NCBI RefSeq assembly: GCF_947241705.1
Contig: NC_079259.1
Coordinates: forward strand, 1,364,001-1,428,000
Reading direction: 5' to 3'
DNA: 64,000 nt
DNA from: Saccharomyces mikatae IFO 1815
Lineage: Eukaryota; Ascomycota; Saccharomycetes; Saccharomycetales; Saccharomycetaceae
The position numbers were made by a program, and so were the translations under genes. The notes under the pieces were generated by a model. The model was not told the DNA's origin. It saw only the letters and a program-made list of their open reading frames with translations, and made no database searches. Positions 17,922 to 27,832 of this stretch are shown in pieces. The stretch's first letter is position 1. Each line of letters opens with the position of its first letter.

Positions 17922-19256
17922 ATGTCTATATTTCTTAGCAAGAGACTGTTGAGATTTTCCGTTTTTGCCGGTATAACTCTTGTTTTGCTATTAACACTGA
18001 GTTCTAATAGTAATACCAATCAATACGTTCCATCTAGCATAGCTTCCGCGTTTGATTTTTCGTCAAAATCGTCAGGTTCGGGAGGCATCTCCAGTGAAGA
18101 AAATACTGTTACTGAGGAAGATGATGCTAAGAAACTACAAAATGCTTTGAATCTGGATGCAAATGATGATTCCAAAAGCATGGACGAAGAATCCAAGGCT
18201 TTAAAGGCCACTGCTGAACATGCAGATGCCCCAGTAGACACCAAAACCACCATGGATTATATCACTCCATCTTTTGATAACCACGATGGCAAGCCAAAAG
18301 CTTGTTACGTCACTTTGGTGAGAAACAGGGAATTGAAAGGTTTGTTGAAGTCAATCAAGTATGTGGAAAACAAAATTAACAAGAAATTTCCATATCCTTG
18401 GGTTTTCTTGAACGATGAGGAATTTACTGAAGAATTCAAGACAGAAGTCAAGAAAGCCGTTTCCTCTGAAGTTAAGTTTGGTATTCTGCCCAAGGAGCAT
18501 TGGTCGTATCCTGAATGGATCGATCAAGCAAAGGCTGCTGACGTCCGTGCTAACTCCCAATATATCTACGGTGATTCGGAATCTTATAGACATATGTGTC
18601 GTTTCCAATCTGGGTTTTTCTGGAGACATGAATTATTAGACGAATACGATTGGTACTGGCGTGTGGAACCAGACATCAAATTATACTGTGATGTTAACTA
18701 TGATGTTTTCAAATGGATGCAGGATAATAAGAAAGTTTACGGTTTTGCTGTTTCCATTCACGAGTATGAAATCACTATCCCAACACTCTGGGAAACATCA
18801 ATGGATTTCATCCAAAAGAACCCTCAATATGTAGATAAGGACAACTTAATGAGTTTCCTTTCTGATGATAACGGCAAAACATATAATTTATGTCATTTCT
18901 GGTCGAACTTTGAAATCGCGAACTTGAACTTTTGGAGATCTCCCGCATACGGAGAATACTTCGAGGCTTTGGATCATCAAGGTGGATTCTTTTACGAAAG
19001 ATGGGGCGATGCACCTGTTCATTCTATTGCCGCTGCTTTGTTTTTACCAAAAGATAAGATCCATTATTTCTCCGACATTGGATATCATCATCCACCTTAT
19101 GATAATTGCCCATTGGACGACAAAGTCTATAAGGATAACAACTGTGAATGTGATCAAGGTAATGATTTCACTTTCCAGACCTATTCTTGTGGTAAACAAT
19201 ATTATGAAGCTCAAGGATTTGAAAAGCCTGAAAATTGGAAATCATTCCGTGACTAG
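17922..19256 (+). CDS. KRE2: Alpha-1,2-mannosyltransferase Kre2/Mnt1
   Basis: Kre2 (Mnt1) is a Golgi type II glycosyltransferase of family GT15. It adds the third alpha-1,2-mannose to O-linked glycans and also acts on N-linked outer chains, using GDP-mannose and Mn2+. The 444-residue protein has a cytosolic tail and a signal anchor at residues 9-28 (LLRFSVFAGITLVLLLTLSS), a Ser/Asp-rich stem to about residue 115, then the catalytic domain. That domain shows KACYVTLVRNRELKGLL, FPYPWVFLNDEEFT and the conserved DWYWRVEPDIKLYCDVNYDV holding the metal and nucleotide residues. Near the end come YHHPPYDNCPLDD and conserved cysteines. Length is close to the 442 residues I recall. Confidence 0.95.
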   Translation: MSIFLSKRLLRFSVFAGITLVLLLTLSSNSNTNQYVPSSIASAFDFSSKSSGSGGISSEENTVTEEDDAKKLQNALNLDANDDSKSMDEESKALKATAEHADAPVDTKTTMDYITPSFDNHDGKPKACYVTLVRNRELKGLLKSIKYVENKINKKFPYPWVFLNDEEFTEEFKTEVKKAVSSEVKFGILPKEHWSYPEWIDQAKAADVRANSQYIYGDSESYRHMCRFQSGFFWRHELLDEYDWYWRVEPDIKLYCDVNYDVFKWMQDNKKVYGFAVSIHEYEITIPTLWETSMDFIQKNPQYVDKDNLMSFLSDDNGKTYNLCHFWSNFEIANLNFWRSPAYGEYFEALDHQGGFFYERWGDAPVHSIAAALFLPKDKIHYFSDIGYHHPPYDNCPLDDKVYKDNNCECDQGNDFTFQTYSCGKQYYEAQGFEKPENWKSFRD

Positions 19257-19555
19257 ATTTTTCTGATATATTGCTTCTTTGTTTTGACTTTATACTTTTT
19301 GACATGTATTTTTACCTCATTATATAGTCGGTCAACAACTCATACGACTGTGTATTTCATATTGTAAGTATTACATATTGTAAGTAAGGCTATTCTTGTG
19401 GTTTTATCATGGAATGAATATTTTCGTTCTTAATAGCGTATTCCGAAAACAGTTCAGAAATCGCTAAGATGAATGGAAGTTTCACGAAAATAAGTAAAGA
19501 GGGATCAACTATAAATAATAGAAGGTAGAAGAAGTTGAGCGAGAGATACCAAAAG

Positions 19556-21484
19556 ATGGAAGCACTTAAGGAGATACTATCGCTCGATCAAGTTAATTTT
19601 GACCAGCTAAGAGAAGCGAGTCGAAATGAAGCAGATAAAACTGATGATCCATTTGAAAACTATTTGAAGGATTGTAACTTCAAAGCACCCTCAAATCAAG
19701 ATCAATCGCCATTTGCCAAATTGAAGGCATTACAGGAAACTCATTCTAATAATGAAACAGCTATTAATGTAGTCATACCTCAACTAATTGATTATTTAAC
19801 CAACTTCACTAATAGGTTATCTGATTACACACAAGATTTAGACTTTATTAAAAAAAAATCCAGTGAATTACAGTCATTGCTCGAATACAACTCTACAAAG
19901 CTGGCCCACATTTCTCCCATGGTTAATGATTTGATGATTCCTCCCGACTTAATCAATGATATCGTTAAAGGAAAAATTAATGAACGTTGGCAGGATAACA
20001 TAACGTTCATAGCGGATAAAGAACAAATTTATGATAAGTACAGGCACAATAATCATGAGCAGAATCACAAGGAAAACACCGAAAAAGCAGCTGTGATAGC
20101 ACCAAAGGATTTTGATAAATTGTGTCAACTCTTGGATATCCTAAAAAATGTAATTTTAGAAAGATCGAAGAGACTCATTATCTCAAAAATAAAAATCTTG
20201 AGGAGTCATCATCCCATACCATCACAAAGATTACAAACACAATTATTGAAAGTTCAAAAAATTTTTCCTTTCATAAAAGATAATAATCTTTCTTTAGCCC
20301 TTGAGTTACGACAGGCATATTGTTATACTATGAAATGGTACTATAAAGAATATTTCTCAAGATATATCCGGTCATTAACTATTCTGCAGTTTCAACAAAT
20401 CGACTCGCAATTTGCACTAGGGAACGGCCTTTCGACAACTTCAGTGAGTGGGTTCAGCAATTCATCTTCCTTGTTTTTCTCGAATTATTTAACCGCATCT
20501 GCCTCAAATGCATTTTATAATAAACTCCCTGTGACAGATGACGATATTAACAGATATTTTCAAATAAAGAAAAGATTAAACATTTTAACTCAAGAAGATA
20601 ATACAGTAATGGTTTCTCAAATTGCTGAAAATAACACAGCTAAGAATTACATTGAAATTGGGTTCAAGAATTTGAATCTAGCGATTCTAGATAACTGTAC
20701 AGTTGAGTACAATTTCCTGAAAGATTTCTTTGCTATCAATGATGAAAATTCTGAGGAAATTAATGGTCTATTGGAGCAAATATTCCAACCTACTTTCGAT
20801 GAAGCAACAGCATATACTCTGCAGTTAATTCAATATAACTATGATATTTTTGGCGTACTAATAAGTATTCGTGTGGCTAATCAATTACAGTTTGAATCTG
20901 AGAGAAGAGGGATACCAACTATGTTTGATAGCTTCTTAAATGGCCAATTAATTCAATTATGGCCGCGGTTTCAGCAATTGGTCGATTTTCAATGCGAGAG
21001 CTTACGTAAAGCAGCGATAACTACAAATGTGGCAAAATATGGTGGTAGCTCAAGCATATCAAATAGTAACCCACTAACTTCGCCGCATGAATTAGCTGTT
21101 CAATTTGCCAAATTTTTGTGCAGTTTCTTGACGTTGGCAATAACACATAAACAGGCCATTGATGAAAGATCTGAACCATTATACAATTCCATCATAAGGT
21201 TAAGAAATGATTTTGAAACAGTAATGACAAAGTGTAGCAAAAAGACTAGGTCTCCTGAAAGATTTTTAACTACAAATTACATGTATTTATACAATAACTT
21301 ACAGCAGCTGCATCTGCATTTGAATGTAAGTGATTCAAATGCACAAAATCACGAATACGGTTCAGCAGAGAATCTCAACATTGATGGTACTAATGACGAT
21401 GAAAATGGTTCTAACATACCACTGATTATCAGAGAAACTGAAAATCACTTCAAAACTTTAGTGGAAGCTTTTACTAGAAATTGA
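19556..21484 (+). CDS. VPS52: GARP complex subunit Vps52
   Basis: Vps52 is a subunit of the GARP tethering complex (Vps51-54), which captures endosome-derived vesicles at the trans-Golgi network. The 642-residue product has an N-terminal coiled-coil-forming region (about 65-145, FTNRLSDYTQDLDFIKKKSS), then a mostly helical body of the exocyst/CATCHR type with LILRSKRLIISKIK-like helices and the highly conserved ESERRGIPTMFDSFLNGQ near residues 450-467. The frame is open seven codons further upstream (19535), but the S. cerevisiae protein aligns from the ATG at 19556 (MEALKEILSLDQ). Confidence 0.94.
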   Translation: MEALKEILSLDQVNFDQLREASRNEADKTDDPFENYLKDCNFKAPSNQDQSPFAKLKALQETHSNNETAINVVIPQLIDYLTNFTNRLSDYTQDLDFIKKKSSELQSLLEYNSTKLAHISPMVNDLMIPPDLINDIVKGKINERWQDNITFIADKEQIYDKYRHNNHEQNHKENTEKAAVIAPKDFDKLCQLLDILKNVILERSKRLIISKIKILRSHHPIPSQRLQTQLLKVQKIFPFIKDNNLSLALELRQAYCYTMKWYYKEYFSRYIRSLTILQFQQIDSQFALGNGLSTTSVSGFSNSSSLFFSNYLTASASNAFYNKLPVTDDDINRYFQIKKRLNILTQEDNTVMVSQIAENNTAKNYIEIGFKNLNLAILDNCTVEYNFLKDFFAINDENSEEINGLLEQIFQPTFDEATAYTLQLIQYNYDIFGVLISIRVANQLQFESERRGIPTMFDSFLNGQLIQLWPRFQQLVDFQCESLRKAAITTNVAKYGGSSSISNSNPLTSPHELAVQFAKFLCSFLTLAITHKQAIDERSEPLYNSIIRLRNDFETVMTKCSKKTRSPERFLTTNYMYLYNNLQQLHLHLNVSDSNAQNHEYGSAENLNIDGTNDDENGSNIPLIIRETENHFKTLVEAFTRN

Positions 21485-21611
21485 TGAAAATAAGGACTGC
21501 GAACGGTGCGGAGCATCTGAAGTATTGTGTTCCTTTGTAATTATATGCAATTTATAAGAACATAGCCAAGAGATTAATAACTTTCATTATCATATATCTA
21601 GTTTTTTTTCA

Positions 21612-24011
21612 TTAGAATCCCTCGGGCACACCCTTCGCAGGTTTTTGATCTAAATCAAGGTATATCCCACCATTTTTGAATCCAAACCATTTGAACCTTG
21701 CTTGATCCGCACTATCCTCATTCTCCGTTTCACCAATCTTACTATCTGTTCTTTCCTCTTCCTTGGAAATGGCGTCTTGAATTTGTTGAATAATTTTATA
21801 GGCTTCCACATCAGAATATGGTACACCAGTTCTAGGATCAAAGTACTGGCATTCTTTATTTGTTATTAAACATTTTTTTCTTATTCCGTTGGCTAAGAAA
21901 ACACCGGTTGGAGGTTGCGTTTTAATTTTAATTTCCAAATCCTTATTTGTCTCTGTGCTTATTTGATGAACAATTTTCTTATCGTATTCACCAAAAGATG
22001 GAAAATTGTCTAGAACTGATAAATCAAGCGACATATTTACATTAGGTGAGGGTACTGATGATTGGGACGGAGATGGTAAAATGGAATGGAAAACAGTTTT
22101 TATATCCTGCGGACGCTGAGTGGTGGATAATGCATTTGAGTTAGACCATTGAGAGCCAAATAGGTTCGCATTAACATCCTTCAAATCAGGCGCCGTATTA
22201 GGGAAATCATAAAGTGTGATAAAGGTTCTAGAGGTTAATTGTTCAGGGCCCTCGTAGATCGGTGTTGGTAAAGAATTTTCCATGGAAGGTTCGTCGATGT
22301 TAATGATGTTTTTTTTTGAAGGTGACTCTTCCGTATCAATAATGTCCACTTGTGGAGCATCAGTGAATGTAACTTGTTTCAAGGCAGGACTATCAGTATT
22401 GCTCTTGACCTCTTGTGATATAGTATCAGATAAATTCATGGGGTCCTCATTTTTTACACCACCAGATTTAATATCTTCCTCCATACCGGTATTAATAGAG
22501 ATTGACATAGTATTTTCAACGCCAGCAGCATTTGTTGCCGGAGATATCACTAACGTATCATTTTGTGAGACAGTGTTATCACCAGGAGAAAATCCTTTAA
22601 AAAGACTTCCCTTGCTCTCTGGAGTATTTGTCAGTTTATTTTTTATTCCTTTATTTGGGAAATTTTGCAACACTTCATCTACACATGTAGTATTATGCAC
22701 AGTAGGTAATATTTCTTTTGGGGATTGGTCGTTGAAAGCCTCATCAACAGAATTTTGCTCGTTTGCAGATTCGTTTGAAGTAACATTGAATAAGGGTTTT
22801 GACTTCAATCCTTCAAGATTTATAGTAGTTACCGCTTCATCCGAAATAAATTTTTCTACAACTATTTCATTACTAGAAGAAGTCTCATTAGTGGTAGTCG
22901 CTTCTTGATTACGTACAATCGAAAAATTCTCTTCAGTAGGCTTTACACTATTGTTGTCACCTATTGATCCTTCACTTCCTTCTTTTTTATTGTTTGATGC
23001 ATCTTGTTGGCAGAGATTAGAGTTCTTCCTTGGCTTTCTGGGATATTTCTTTTTTTTTTTGTCACGCTTATCCAGTTGTTCTTGCCAGTACTTACGATCA
23101 TCTACTTCCATTGACGGCGTCATTAGCCATGTGGTAGATAAAATCTGGAGTATGGTTTCATTTGGCTGAAATTTCAGTTTTTGTCTTTTCTGCAATGCTA
23201 AACGATTCTCTTTTTTCCAAACTTCTTGCTCCTTGAATTTATCTAGTGACAAAATATTCAGCTTCTCAGTCTCCTTTGCAATTCTTAATCTCTCTTCTTG
23301 TGTTAAAATATACTGTGACTCTTTTTCTTTGTGTTTTCTTATCCTTTCTTGTATGATTTTCCTCTTTTTTTCTGCTTTAGACAATTTCTCGTAGACTTTC
23401 ATTGTATTTTTCATTACTGACGATCTTTTAGAGGTCCTTCTCGTGTTTAATAATAAAGTCTCTGCGTTCAATTGCTCATGACTATGGTGTGATCTTGATG
23501 CCGTCACTTTCTTCACTGGCTCAGATTTGGGCTTTTGTTTTTTAATTATTACAGGCCCCTTTTGTAATTTCTTGTTTCTCTTCTTTCTTGATAGTAGTTC
23601 TTGTCTTCGTAATTCCTTTTCCTCCTCCTCATCATCATCTTCGTTATTGGAATCTTCGGATTCACTGCTGCTAAACATTAAATCATCAGTTGCTTGCTTA
23701 CCTGGAACTTTAAATGGCTCTTCTGTTATATTTGCAGTCTCATTGTCTTCTTTTACATCATTATCATCTTTTTCCGTTATTTCAAAATCATCATCATCAT
23801 CGTCTTCCTGAAATAATAATCCTATCTCGTCTTGATCATCATCATCGTGCTTATTATATGAAGAAAGTTGTCTTTTGGTCGATTCTATATCTCTCAGCTC
23901 CTGCTCCAGTAATTTTTGTAATTTATTACCAGCATTAGACCTTCTTGATCGCGTTTGTATGATGAACTCAGTATTAGAACCCAAGCTATTGTGAGCATCT
24001 TCATCGGTCAT
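21612..24011 (-). CDS. VPS72: SWR1 complex histone chaperone Vps72/Swc2
   Basis: Vps72 (Swc2) is the Htz1-binding subunit of the SWR1 remodeller, which exchanges H2A for H2A.Z at promoters. The 799-residue protein begins with an YL1-family N-terminal domain: TRSRRSNAGNKLQKLLEQEL at residues 20-39, an acidic stretch (residues 55-95 and a run DDDEEEEKE near 128) that binds the histone dimer, then basic RKKRNKKLQKG and long charged helices to about 300. The middle is Ser/Asn/Glu-rich and fast-evolving. The C terminus holds the YL1-C motif KKCLITNKECQYFDPRTGVP. An open frame on the opposite strand (22282-22908) is a shadow of the biased middle part. Confidence 0.94.
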   Translation of the reverse strand: MTDEDAHNSLGSNTEFIIQTRSRRSNAGNKLQKLLEQELRDIESTKRQLSSYNKHDDDDQDEIGLLFQEDDDDDDFEITEKDDNDVKEDNETANITEEPFKVPGKQATDDLMFSSSESEDSNNEDDDEEEEKELRRQELLSRKKRNKKLQKGPVIIKKQKPKSEPVKKVTASRSHHSHEQLNAETLLLNTRRTSKRSSVMKNTMKVYEKLSKAEKKRKIIQERIRKHKEKESQYILTQEERLRIAKETEKLNILSLDKFKEQEVWKKENRLALQKRQKLKFQPNETILQILSTTWLMTPSMEVDDRKYWQEQLDKRDKKKKKYPRKPRKNSNLCQQDASNNKKEGSEGSIGDNNSVKPTEENFSIVRNQEATTTNETSSSNEIVVEKFISDEAVTTINLEGLKSKPLFNVTSNESANEQNSVDEAFNDQSPKEILPTVHNTTCVDEVLQNFPNKGIKNKLTNTPESKGSLFKGFSPGDNTVSQNDTLVISPATNAAGVENTMSISINTGMEEDIKSGGVKNEDPMNLSDTISQEVKSNTDSPALKQVTFTDAPQVDIIDTEESPSKKNIINIDEPSMENSLPTPIYEGPEQLTSRTFITLYDFPNTAPDLKDVNANLFGSQWSNSNALSTTQRPQDIKTVFHSILPSPSQSSVPSPNVNMSLDLSVLDNFPSFGEYDKKIVHQISTETNKDLEIKIKTQPPTGVFLANGIRKKCLITNKECQYFDPRTGVPYSDVEAYKIIQQIQDAISKEEERTDSKIGETENEDSADQARFKWFGFKNGGIYLDLDQKPAKGVPEGF

Positions 24012-24245
24012 TGTACGTTGTAAACTGGCTTTGATTTTCTCTTTTTACGTATTTAATAGTCTATATAGTATTGTTTGCTTTTTTTTTTTCAGTATACTAT
24101 TTCACAATATACGTTTTCTAAGAAAAGAAGGAAAGTTAACAGAACCTTTGATTATATATGTATTTTGCTTACTAGTAAAGAGAATATAAGAAAAGAAGAA
24201 AAAAAGGAGAAAGTCTGGATATGCAAGTTTTTTGTTTTATTTTTT

Positions 24246-24932
24246 TTACTGGGCGCTTTCTAAAGCTTTGTCTTTATCTTCAACGTCCAAGTTTGGCTCT
24301 TCGTCAATGAAAGTTGGTGGTGCATTCGCACCTAGTAGGTAATTCGGCATATCATTACCTAATGAGTTTTCAGTTGTCTGTAAAGTGAAATCTTCTTGAG
24401 CCAAAGCATCTAGTTCTGCATCCAACTCTGCGTCACTAATGTCGTCGAGCTCACCATTGTTATTCATTGCCAGTACTTCTTGCAGTTCATCACCTTGTTC
24501 TATCAAATCTAACATTTCATCCTGCATATCCTGTAATTTGTCGATATTTATCTTGCCGTATTGAGCCTTCATGGCGTTGTTGGTTTGCTTTAGTGCGTTT
24601 ATAGTGATCATTGTGTTTTGTAAGTTGTCATTCGTTAACTGGGCTTGGGTCATAGACCAGGATTGAGAATCTAAAGAATCCTTCATATTTTCCAATTGTT
24701 TACGTTTGTTTAGGATCTTCAAAGCCTGTTTTCTTAAGGAAGGTTGCTTATTGTTTGATCTTTGTAAATTTTTTTGAATATTCTGCAACTGGAAATTCAG
24801 CTGAGCAATTTGAGTGTCTAATTGGGATATCCTGTTTGATAATGATTGTTGAGCCTGATTCATGGACTGGTTCGACTCTTGTAAGAGTTGATCGTGGCTT
24901 TTTTTGTTCCCGTATCCGAAAATCCTGTTCAT
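24246..24932 (-). CDS. VPS60: ESCRT-III-associated protein Vps60
   Basis: Vps60 (Mos10, CHMP5 type) is an SNF7-family protein that works with Vta1 and Vps4 at late endosomes in membrane scission and ESCRT-III disassembly. The 228-residue product has the family pattern: a basic, amphipathic start (MNRIFGYGNKKSHDQLL), helical coiled-coil segments rich in Gln/Asn to about residue 150, then an acidic C-terminal region with a MIM-like motif (ELDAELDALAQEDF) used to bind the Vta1 or Vps4 MIT domain. It is one residue shorter than the S. cerevisiae protein as remembered. Confidence 0.94.
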   Translation of the reverse strand: MNRIFGYGNKKSHDQLLQESNQSMNQAQQSLSNRISQLDTQIAQLNFQLQNIQKNLQRSNNKQPSLRKQALKILNKRKQLENMKDSLDSQSWSMTQAQLTNDNLQNTMITINALKQTNNAMKAQYGKINIDKLQDMQDEMLDLIEQGDELQEVLAMNNNGELDDISDAELDAELDALAQEDFTLQTTENSLGNDMPNYLLGANAPPTFIDEEPNLDVEDKDKALESAQ

Positions 24933-25183
24933 TATTGCCCTGAATGGTTCTGTTTGTCGTTTTAATAATCTATGTCTTTACTCCTATTAGCTCACTTTCA
25001 ACATATATTTTTTTCTGTAGATGTTTTGTTAAAAATCACACAGTTTAGTATGGCTGAAAGAGGGAAGGAGAGAGGAGAGCGGAAAAGGTCAAAAAAGATA
25101 GATATATACAAAATTAAACATTATACATAAATAAATGTATCTGTGTCTGCGTGTTTGTGTCAGTAAGCAGAGGACTCTCTCAC

Positions 25184-25810
25184 TTACTTCTTCAAATATT
25201 GAGCCAATTCTTCGATGGAAATCAAGGGAATGCCGTATTTCTTTCCAAATTCTTGACAATCCTTCAATCTCATCATGGTTCCTTGCTCGTCATCGTTGAT
25301 CAATTCACCAATAACAGCGACGGGGCTTAGCCCGCTTAACTTACATAAATCAACACCAGCCTCAGTGTGGCCTCTTCTTTGTAAGACACCGCCATCAGCG
25401 GCTCTCAGTGGGCAGATGTGACCAGGTTTTAAGAATGTTTTTGGCGTAGAAGCAGAGTCTGCAAGAGCTCTGCAAGTCATCGACCTGTCGTGAGCGGAGA
25501 TACCTGTTGTCGTTCCTTGGGCTACATCGACAGTTATTGTGTATGCAGTCCCATGTCTATCGTCATCATTAGATTCGAACTTCATGCCTGTTCTCAGTAG
25601 AGGAAGGTCCAATTTATCAGCAATGACATTCGTCATGGGGGCACACACGTAACCAGAAGAATGACGTACAAGGAAAGCCATTTGTTCGGTGCTGACGTTT
25701 TCCGCAGCACAAATGAGATCACCTTCGTTTTCACGGCTGGCATCGTCCATAACAATGACGAACTTATTCTGCTTAAAGTGCTCTATAACTTGATCAATTG
25801 GCATAAACAT
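25184..25810 (-). CDS. RIB3: 3,4-dihydroxy-2-butanone-4-phosphate synthase Rib3
   Basis: Rib3 converts ribulose 5-phosphate to 3,4-dihydroxy-2-butanone 4-phosphate and formate, supplying the four-carbon unit of riboflavin. The 208-residue protein is a stand-alone RibB-type enzyme. The acidic catalytic loop is DDASRENEGDLICAAE at residues 22-37, followed by RHGTAYTITVDVAQGTTTGI around 87-106 and the conserved RRGHTEAGVDLCKLSGLSPV near 144-163. Length equals the S. cerevisiae enzyme. The next gene upstream, PAC11, is on the same strand with its own promoter. Confidence 0.97.
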   Translation of the reverse strand: MFMPIDQVIEHFKQNKFVIVMDDASRENEGDLICAAENVSTEQMAFLVRHSSGYVCAPMTNVIADKLDLPLLRTGMKFESNDDDRHGTAYTITVDVAQGTTTGISAHDRSMTCRALADSASTPKTFLKPGHICPLRAADGGVLQRRGHTEAGVDLCKLSGLSPVAVIGELINDDEQGTMMRLKDCQEFGKKYGIPLISIEELAQYLKK

Positions 25811-26028
25811 TCTGTTGATTGTATTTTTCCCTTCGTTTCCTTTCTTATTCTTTTCTTCTCAGCGTCTTTGGCTTTTCTTAAAGATAGTTCCTATTCACCT
25901 GCATATATATGCCAGTGAAATTTTCACAATACCACCTACATTAATAATAGTCTTGCCTTTTTCTTTCAACTCTCGCTAAGCAATTACTCATTCAGGAAAT
26001 AACGATGATCACCCGCCTGGAAGCGGCG

Positions 26029-27615
26029 TTAGGAGATAACTGTTGCCGTGTAAAGAGACATGTTCGAATCAAAAGCCCATTTTACGACAACGTAACGTCC
26101 ATCTGCACACCACACACCGCACCGTAGGATGCGACTATTTCCCCCTTCATCGTGTTCAAGCCAACGTGCACGGAGTACTGGCGCCCCTAACAATAGCGGC
26201 CTTTCAATGGCAGTTTTTCCTGCTCGCGCGTCCCACAACCGCACTGTCCAGTCCGTTGAACATGATAACAGAAGCATTAGCCGCCGAGCATCGTCCCAAT
26301 AGAACTCCAATGCGGTAACTCTGGTAGAGTGACATTCTACTGGCTGAAATCCATTATTGTTTATTGCTAGGTATAGTGGGCCAGGCTGGTCCCAGAAAAC
26401 CTTGTAAATACCACCGTCCTCGCCACCAATCCAGACATGCTGCGGGTCTTCATGCGAATGTGCGACGCTGGCAATACCTACATCGTCGAACTTCGCTAAG
26501 CGCTGCAGTCTAGCTATATATGCACTATTCTCAGTCTCTAGCGATAAAAGCTGCGATAGCGGCACGGGACGAAGCTGCTGTGGCTTCCGCAATAAGGTCA
26601 GGTCTAAGCAGCTCAACTCGATAATAGTGCCATTATCCGCTGCAACAAGCACTTTCTCTTGGCCCCGTACAGCACTTGTCTCGAGTACAGCCATCACTGG
26701 GTGATGAAAGTAGTGTCTTGCAACCATATTCCGCTGCACAACATACACTACCGGTGCTTCTTGGTTCTTCTGCTTCAACCTAAGTTCGTACAATATGACC
26801 TTGCCAGTTAACGTGGTCAGCAGAATCGATACTACCTGACTTTCTTGGTGATTACGGCGGAGAATTGTGGCTGTCACGATCCGTGTACCGCGAAACTCCG
26901 CCATATCCACCAGCAGACCATTGCAACCGTTGGCGCTGTCACACTTCACCACGTTGACAACGGACCATGCTGCCTCATTGCTAGCATACTGATGATCTAT
27001 CGGTGGCAGTCGAACATACACTACGACTAAGATACCTTTTTGAGGGTCATATTCCTGTGCGATGAGATGGCAATCGGCTTCTGAGCGTACGTTCTTACTT
27101 ACCATGGACCATTGCATCGGACCATCTGCATCTTGTTGCATCTCCGATGATGCCTCATCGCCTGTTGCCGAAACTGCCGCCTCCAGCTGCGCAAAGCTAG
27201 CGTCATTCAATGTTGCTGCCGCCTCTTCAATGAGAAAAGGTTTGGCCAGTTCCAATCTTGGCTGCGTGTCTTCACTTTTGGTGTTACTATTCTCGACGAC
27301 CATAGTAGCGGCAGCAGCAGCGGTGGAAATGTCGTCCTCTTGTTGCAGTTCTTGTTCGACCCGGTCTGTTTGAATGCCTTTATCGTATGTTACCACTTCT
27401 TTGCGTCGGGGATACGTGGGCTCAGGCTCTTGAGTTTTCGAGGTTTCCTCCTTCTCTGTCTGTACAGAAACACTCACCATAGTTGTTTTGGCTTGCACCC
27501 CTATGGGCAAGTTGCCCATCGCCTCGATGGCTGGGAACAAGCTGGTTTGTTTCCGCCTCTCACGCAGCTCCTTCAATTGTCTTCTCTTCTCCTCCAGCTC
27601 CTTCAATCGCTCCAT
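26029..27615 (-). CDS. PAC11: Dynein intermediate chain Pac11
   Basis: Pac11 is the dynein intermediate chain, which links the heavy chain Dyn1 to light chain Dyn2 and dynactin for spindle positioning. The 528-residue product starts with a charged single alpha-helix (MERLKELEEKRRQLKELRER), the dynactin/Nip100-binding element. Two light-chain (LC8/Dyn2) motifs follow, VSVSVQTE at about 48-55 and YDKGIQTD at about 76-83. An Ala/Glu-rich linker leads to a WD40 propeller from about 165 to the end, with blade ends such as DWTVRLWDARAG. A second ATG two codons upstream (27621) is in frame; I used the one that matches S. cerevisiae. Base composition is GC-richer than the neighbours. Confidence 0.93.
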   Translation of the reverse strand: MERLKELEEKRRQLKELRERRKQTSLFPAIEAMGNLPIGVQAKTTMVSVSVQTEKEETSKTQEPEPTYPRRKEVVTYDKGIQTDRVEQELQQEDDISTAAAAATMVVENSNTKSEDTQPRLELAKPFLIEEAAATLNDASFAQLEAAVSATGDEASSEMQQDADGPMQWSMVSKNVRSEADCHLIAQEYDPQKGILVVVYVRLPPIDHQYASNEAAWSVVNVVKCDSANGCNGLLVDMAEFRGTRIVTATILRRNHQESQVVSILLTTLTGKVILYELRLKQKNQEAPVVYVVQRNMVARHYFHHPVMAVLETSAVRGQEKVLVAADNGTIIELSCLDLTLLRKPQQLRPVPLSQLLSLETENSAYIARLQRLAKFDDVGIASVAHSHEDPQHVWIGGEDGGIYKVFWDQPGPLYLAINNNGFQPVECHSTRVTALEFYWDDARRLMLLLSCSTDWTVRLWDARAGKTAIERPLLLGAPVLRARWLEHDEGGNSRILRCGVWCADGRYVVVKWAFDSNMSLYTATVIS

Positions 27616-27832
27616 CTTCACGTTTCTGCCCTTCCCTTTCTTAATTAACCAGACCTGTAATGTTCTTTTTACCCTTCTTCTCTTTGTTTAGGGAAAAACA
27701 CGAAACTAGCTCTTTTCTTTTTCTTCTCGCCTTGGACTAGTACTGAAAATTTCATATAAACTATAGTTGAGCCTTATGTAAGAAATTCAAAATTGATTAG
27801 TTTTGGAAGATGAAAGGAACATCTGACTCAAA

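Noticed and set aside
22282-22908. 208-codon open frame on the plus strand opposite VPS72
   Set aside because: It lies wholly inside a certain gene, in its low-complexity Ser/Asn/Glu-rich part, whose antisense is Val/Ser/Phe-rich by composition. No domain pattern is seen.
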